From Trogon surrucura (lineage: Eukaryota > Chordata > Aves > Trogoniformes > Trogonidae): a stretch of 64,000 nucleotides of DNA. The notes beneath the pieces are model-generated. The model worked only from the letters and a program-made list of their open reading frames with translations. It was not told the DNA's origin and did no database searches. The first letter of the stretch is position 1. Every line of letters begins with the position of its first letter. A program made the translations under genes and the position numbers. Below, piece after piece: positions 62,303-64,000 of the stretch. Where the stretch lies: contig CM036631.1 in assembly GCA_020746105.1 (NCBI GenBank), positions 13,392,558 through 13,456,557 on the forward strand, given 5' to 3'.

Positions 62303-64000
62303 GTATTTTTGTCTCATTTGTAGTAAATGAATATATAAGCCACTTCTTTGCTCCTTTTGTTCCCCTCTTAGGTATCATGCAACAAAGTGAAATTAAGGAA
62401 GCTCACTAGTCTTGTAGGGAAAAGCCTGAATTTAAAATTTTCTGAATTTTTTGAATTAGTGCCAATAGACGATATTCTAAAACAGTTGACCCTAGCAATG
62501 CAGAAGGGCCAAAGGGATAGCAGGCAGCATAAGAGGACTCGGCCTCTTTGAGATCAGTTGATTAAACATCTCCCAGTGAGATTTAATACACACCAAGAGT
62601 ATCCTTATTTAGAAGCAGCAAGAAATAAAAGCGATCAGAAGGGATTTAGAGCTGCCATTCTCATTAAAATAAGGTTAGAGGCTGACGGCCACAAATAGTT
62701 ATAGGAGAGGGAGGGGAACTCTTACGAAGAATAAATTAACAGTGTTTGCTATTGGATTAAATCTAAAAAAAACTCTCTGAGCACATTGTAACTTTTACTT
62801 CTTTTGCTGCTGTATTGTTGCCAGTTCTGAACTAATACTGGGAGAAGAAAAAATATAAGGTAGCTACTGATCTGGCTTGGAAACAATGTCCTATTGAAAG
62901 TTAGTATCTGTTGTAAGTATCAACCAACCAAATTAACTGTCCTTTGTAAAGAAGGGAGGGGAAAAAAAAGAACATTTATGTCAACATGAGGCCAGGAAAG
63001 CAATTTTGTACTAACCCAAGAAGTTAACAAAACAGAATACATAAAATTATTTTTAAAGTGGAAATAATGTAAGAACCTTCTAAATACCTTAACAGCACAC
63101 TTGGCTACACTTGGATTTAGGAAGCAATATTTTACATGCAGCAGCAGATTTTTTTTTTTTACAGCTTTAAATCCAAAACCAGGGCTGTGCTCCATCAAGA
63201 AATGACAACAGCAAACTTAATGCCTATGAAAGTACCAAATGAAATGTGGCTGTATTCAGCAAATGGCCAGATAAGGCTGTGACTCAACAGGTACAATGAG
63301 AGCAGCTGTGTTCAGAACAGCTGCATTTAGAAGCCCTTGACACATGGTCCCAGTGTCAGCTGAGTGACAGCTGGAAAAGCCTTGGGTCACCCAGCTTTTA
63401 GATGCACTAGAGCAAATTCTATGCAATTCCCATGAAACCTATTACAAGAGCAAAATGTATACAAAATGCCTTTACAGCACCAGTCCGGGGAAGAAAAGGA
63501 AAACAAATAAAATCCAGAAGACCTGGGCTCACACTGTTGTCCTTTGAATTGTTATGGTCATCTAAAGAGACTACACCAAGGCAATCTTACAAGGCCACAG
63601 ATAACTACGTAATACAGGTAAATGATCTGCTGATGTACTAGATTCAGAAATAAACTCTATATTTTCCATGCTAGAAGTTCAAGAACAGAAAATTATTAGT
63701 ATGTGGCCTACTAAGCTTAAGTTTCTCAGGATACATCATGAACTATGTGTATGGACTAGAAATAAAGACTGTTCTAGAAATAAACAGCAGAAGTACGTGG
63801 AGAGGCAGGTCCAAGTCTGTTTCTTTATGGATTGTGCATCTGCATTTCCTTTCCCTGGCAACCAAGGTAGAGAGGGCAGAAATTCACATGTGCACAGAAA
63901 GCTCAGGTATGTGGAGATGTGTCCTTTCCTTTGCCTCTGACTCAGAATCTGCCCTCAAGGGGACAGAAGTGGCAGAATGAGAAAAGAAATCAATCTTCCC
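62303..64000. other. Unique sequence, possible conserved non-coding element
   Basis: No gene recognised. The stretch 62440-62760 is free of repeats and has the mixed composition often seen in developmental enhancers. This is an impression only and needs alignment to other vertebrates. Confidence 0.45.

Noticed and set aside
1-64000. CRISPR arrays, operons, rRNA or tRNA genes, plasmid or phage origins
   Set aside because: None seen; repeats and composition are those of an avian nuclear genome.

Overview
This window is almost certainly nuclear DNA from a bird. It is AT-rich and mostly single-copy. Its recognisable repeats are CR1 LINEs, including one long copy ending in the ATTCTGTG octamer typical of avian CR1 tails, and two long terminal repeats of an endogenous retrovirus family. 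I cannot name the species or chromosome from the sequence alone. Nothing here looks bacterial or plasmid-borne: no operons, CRISPR arrays or rRNA genes, and I recognised no tRNA.

Layout. 1-7576 is mostly unique sequence with a possible old LTR fragment flanked by direct repeats (about 3686-3942) and an isolated CpG-rich patch (5254-5451). 7577-10320 is a 5'-truncated CR1 on the minus strand whose ORF2 (endonuclease, reverse transcriptase, C-terminal domain) is open except for one extra G in a homopolymer. 10321-20898 is unique, with two small CpG clusters (10902-10972 and 15940-16077). 20899-21612 and 33232-33909 are two related solo LTRs, both on the plus strand. Between and beside them lie three short, older CR1 3' ends (23453-23558, 28961-29283, 30904-31165), all on the minus strand. 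From 33910 to the end I see only unique sequence, low-complexity tracts and some stretches that look like candidate conserved non-coding elements.

Genes. No host protein-coding gene can be named. I report four candidate exons on splice-site and reading-frame grounds only: 22390-22485 (-), 29968-30132 (-, would be terminal), 44226-44300 (+) and 54461-54546 (+). Strong-looking splice-site pairs also occur by chance at other places here, so these are hypotheses. The simplest reading is a large intron or gene desert. The listed reading frames other than the CR1 ones are mostly short chance frames.
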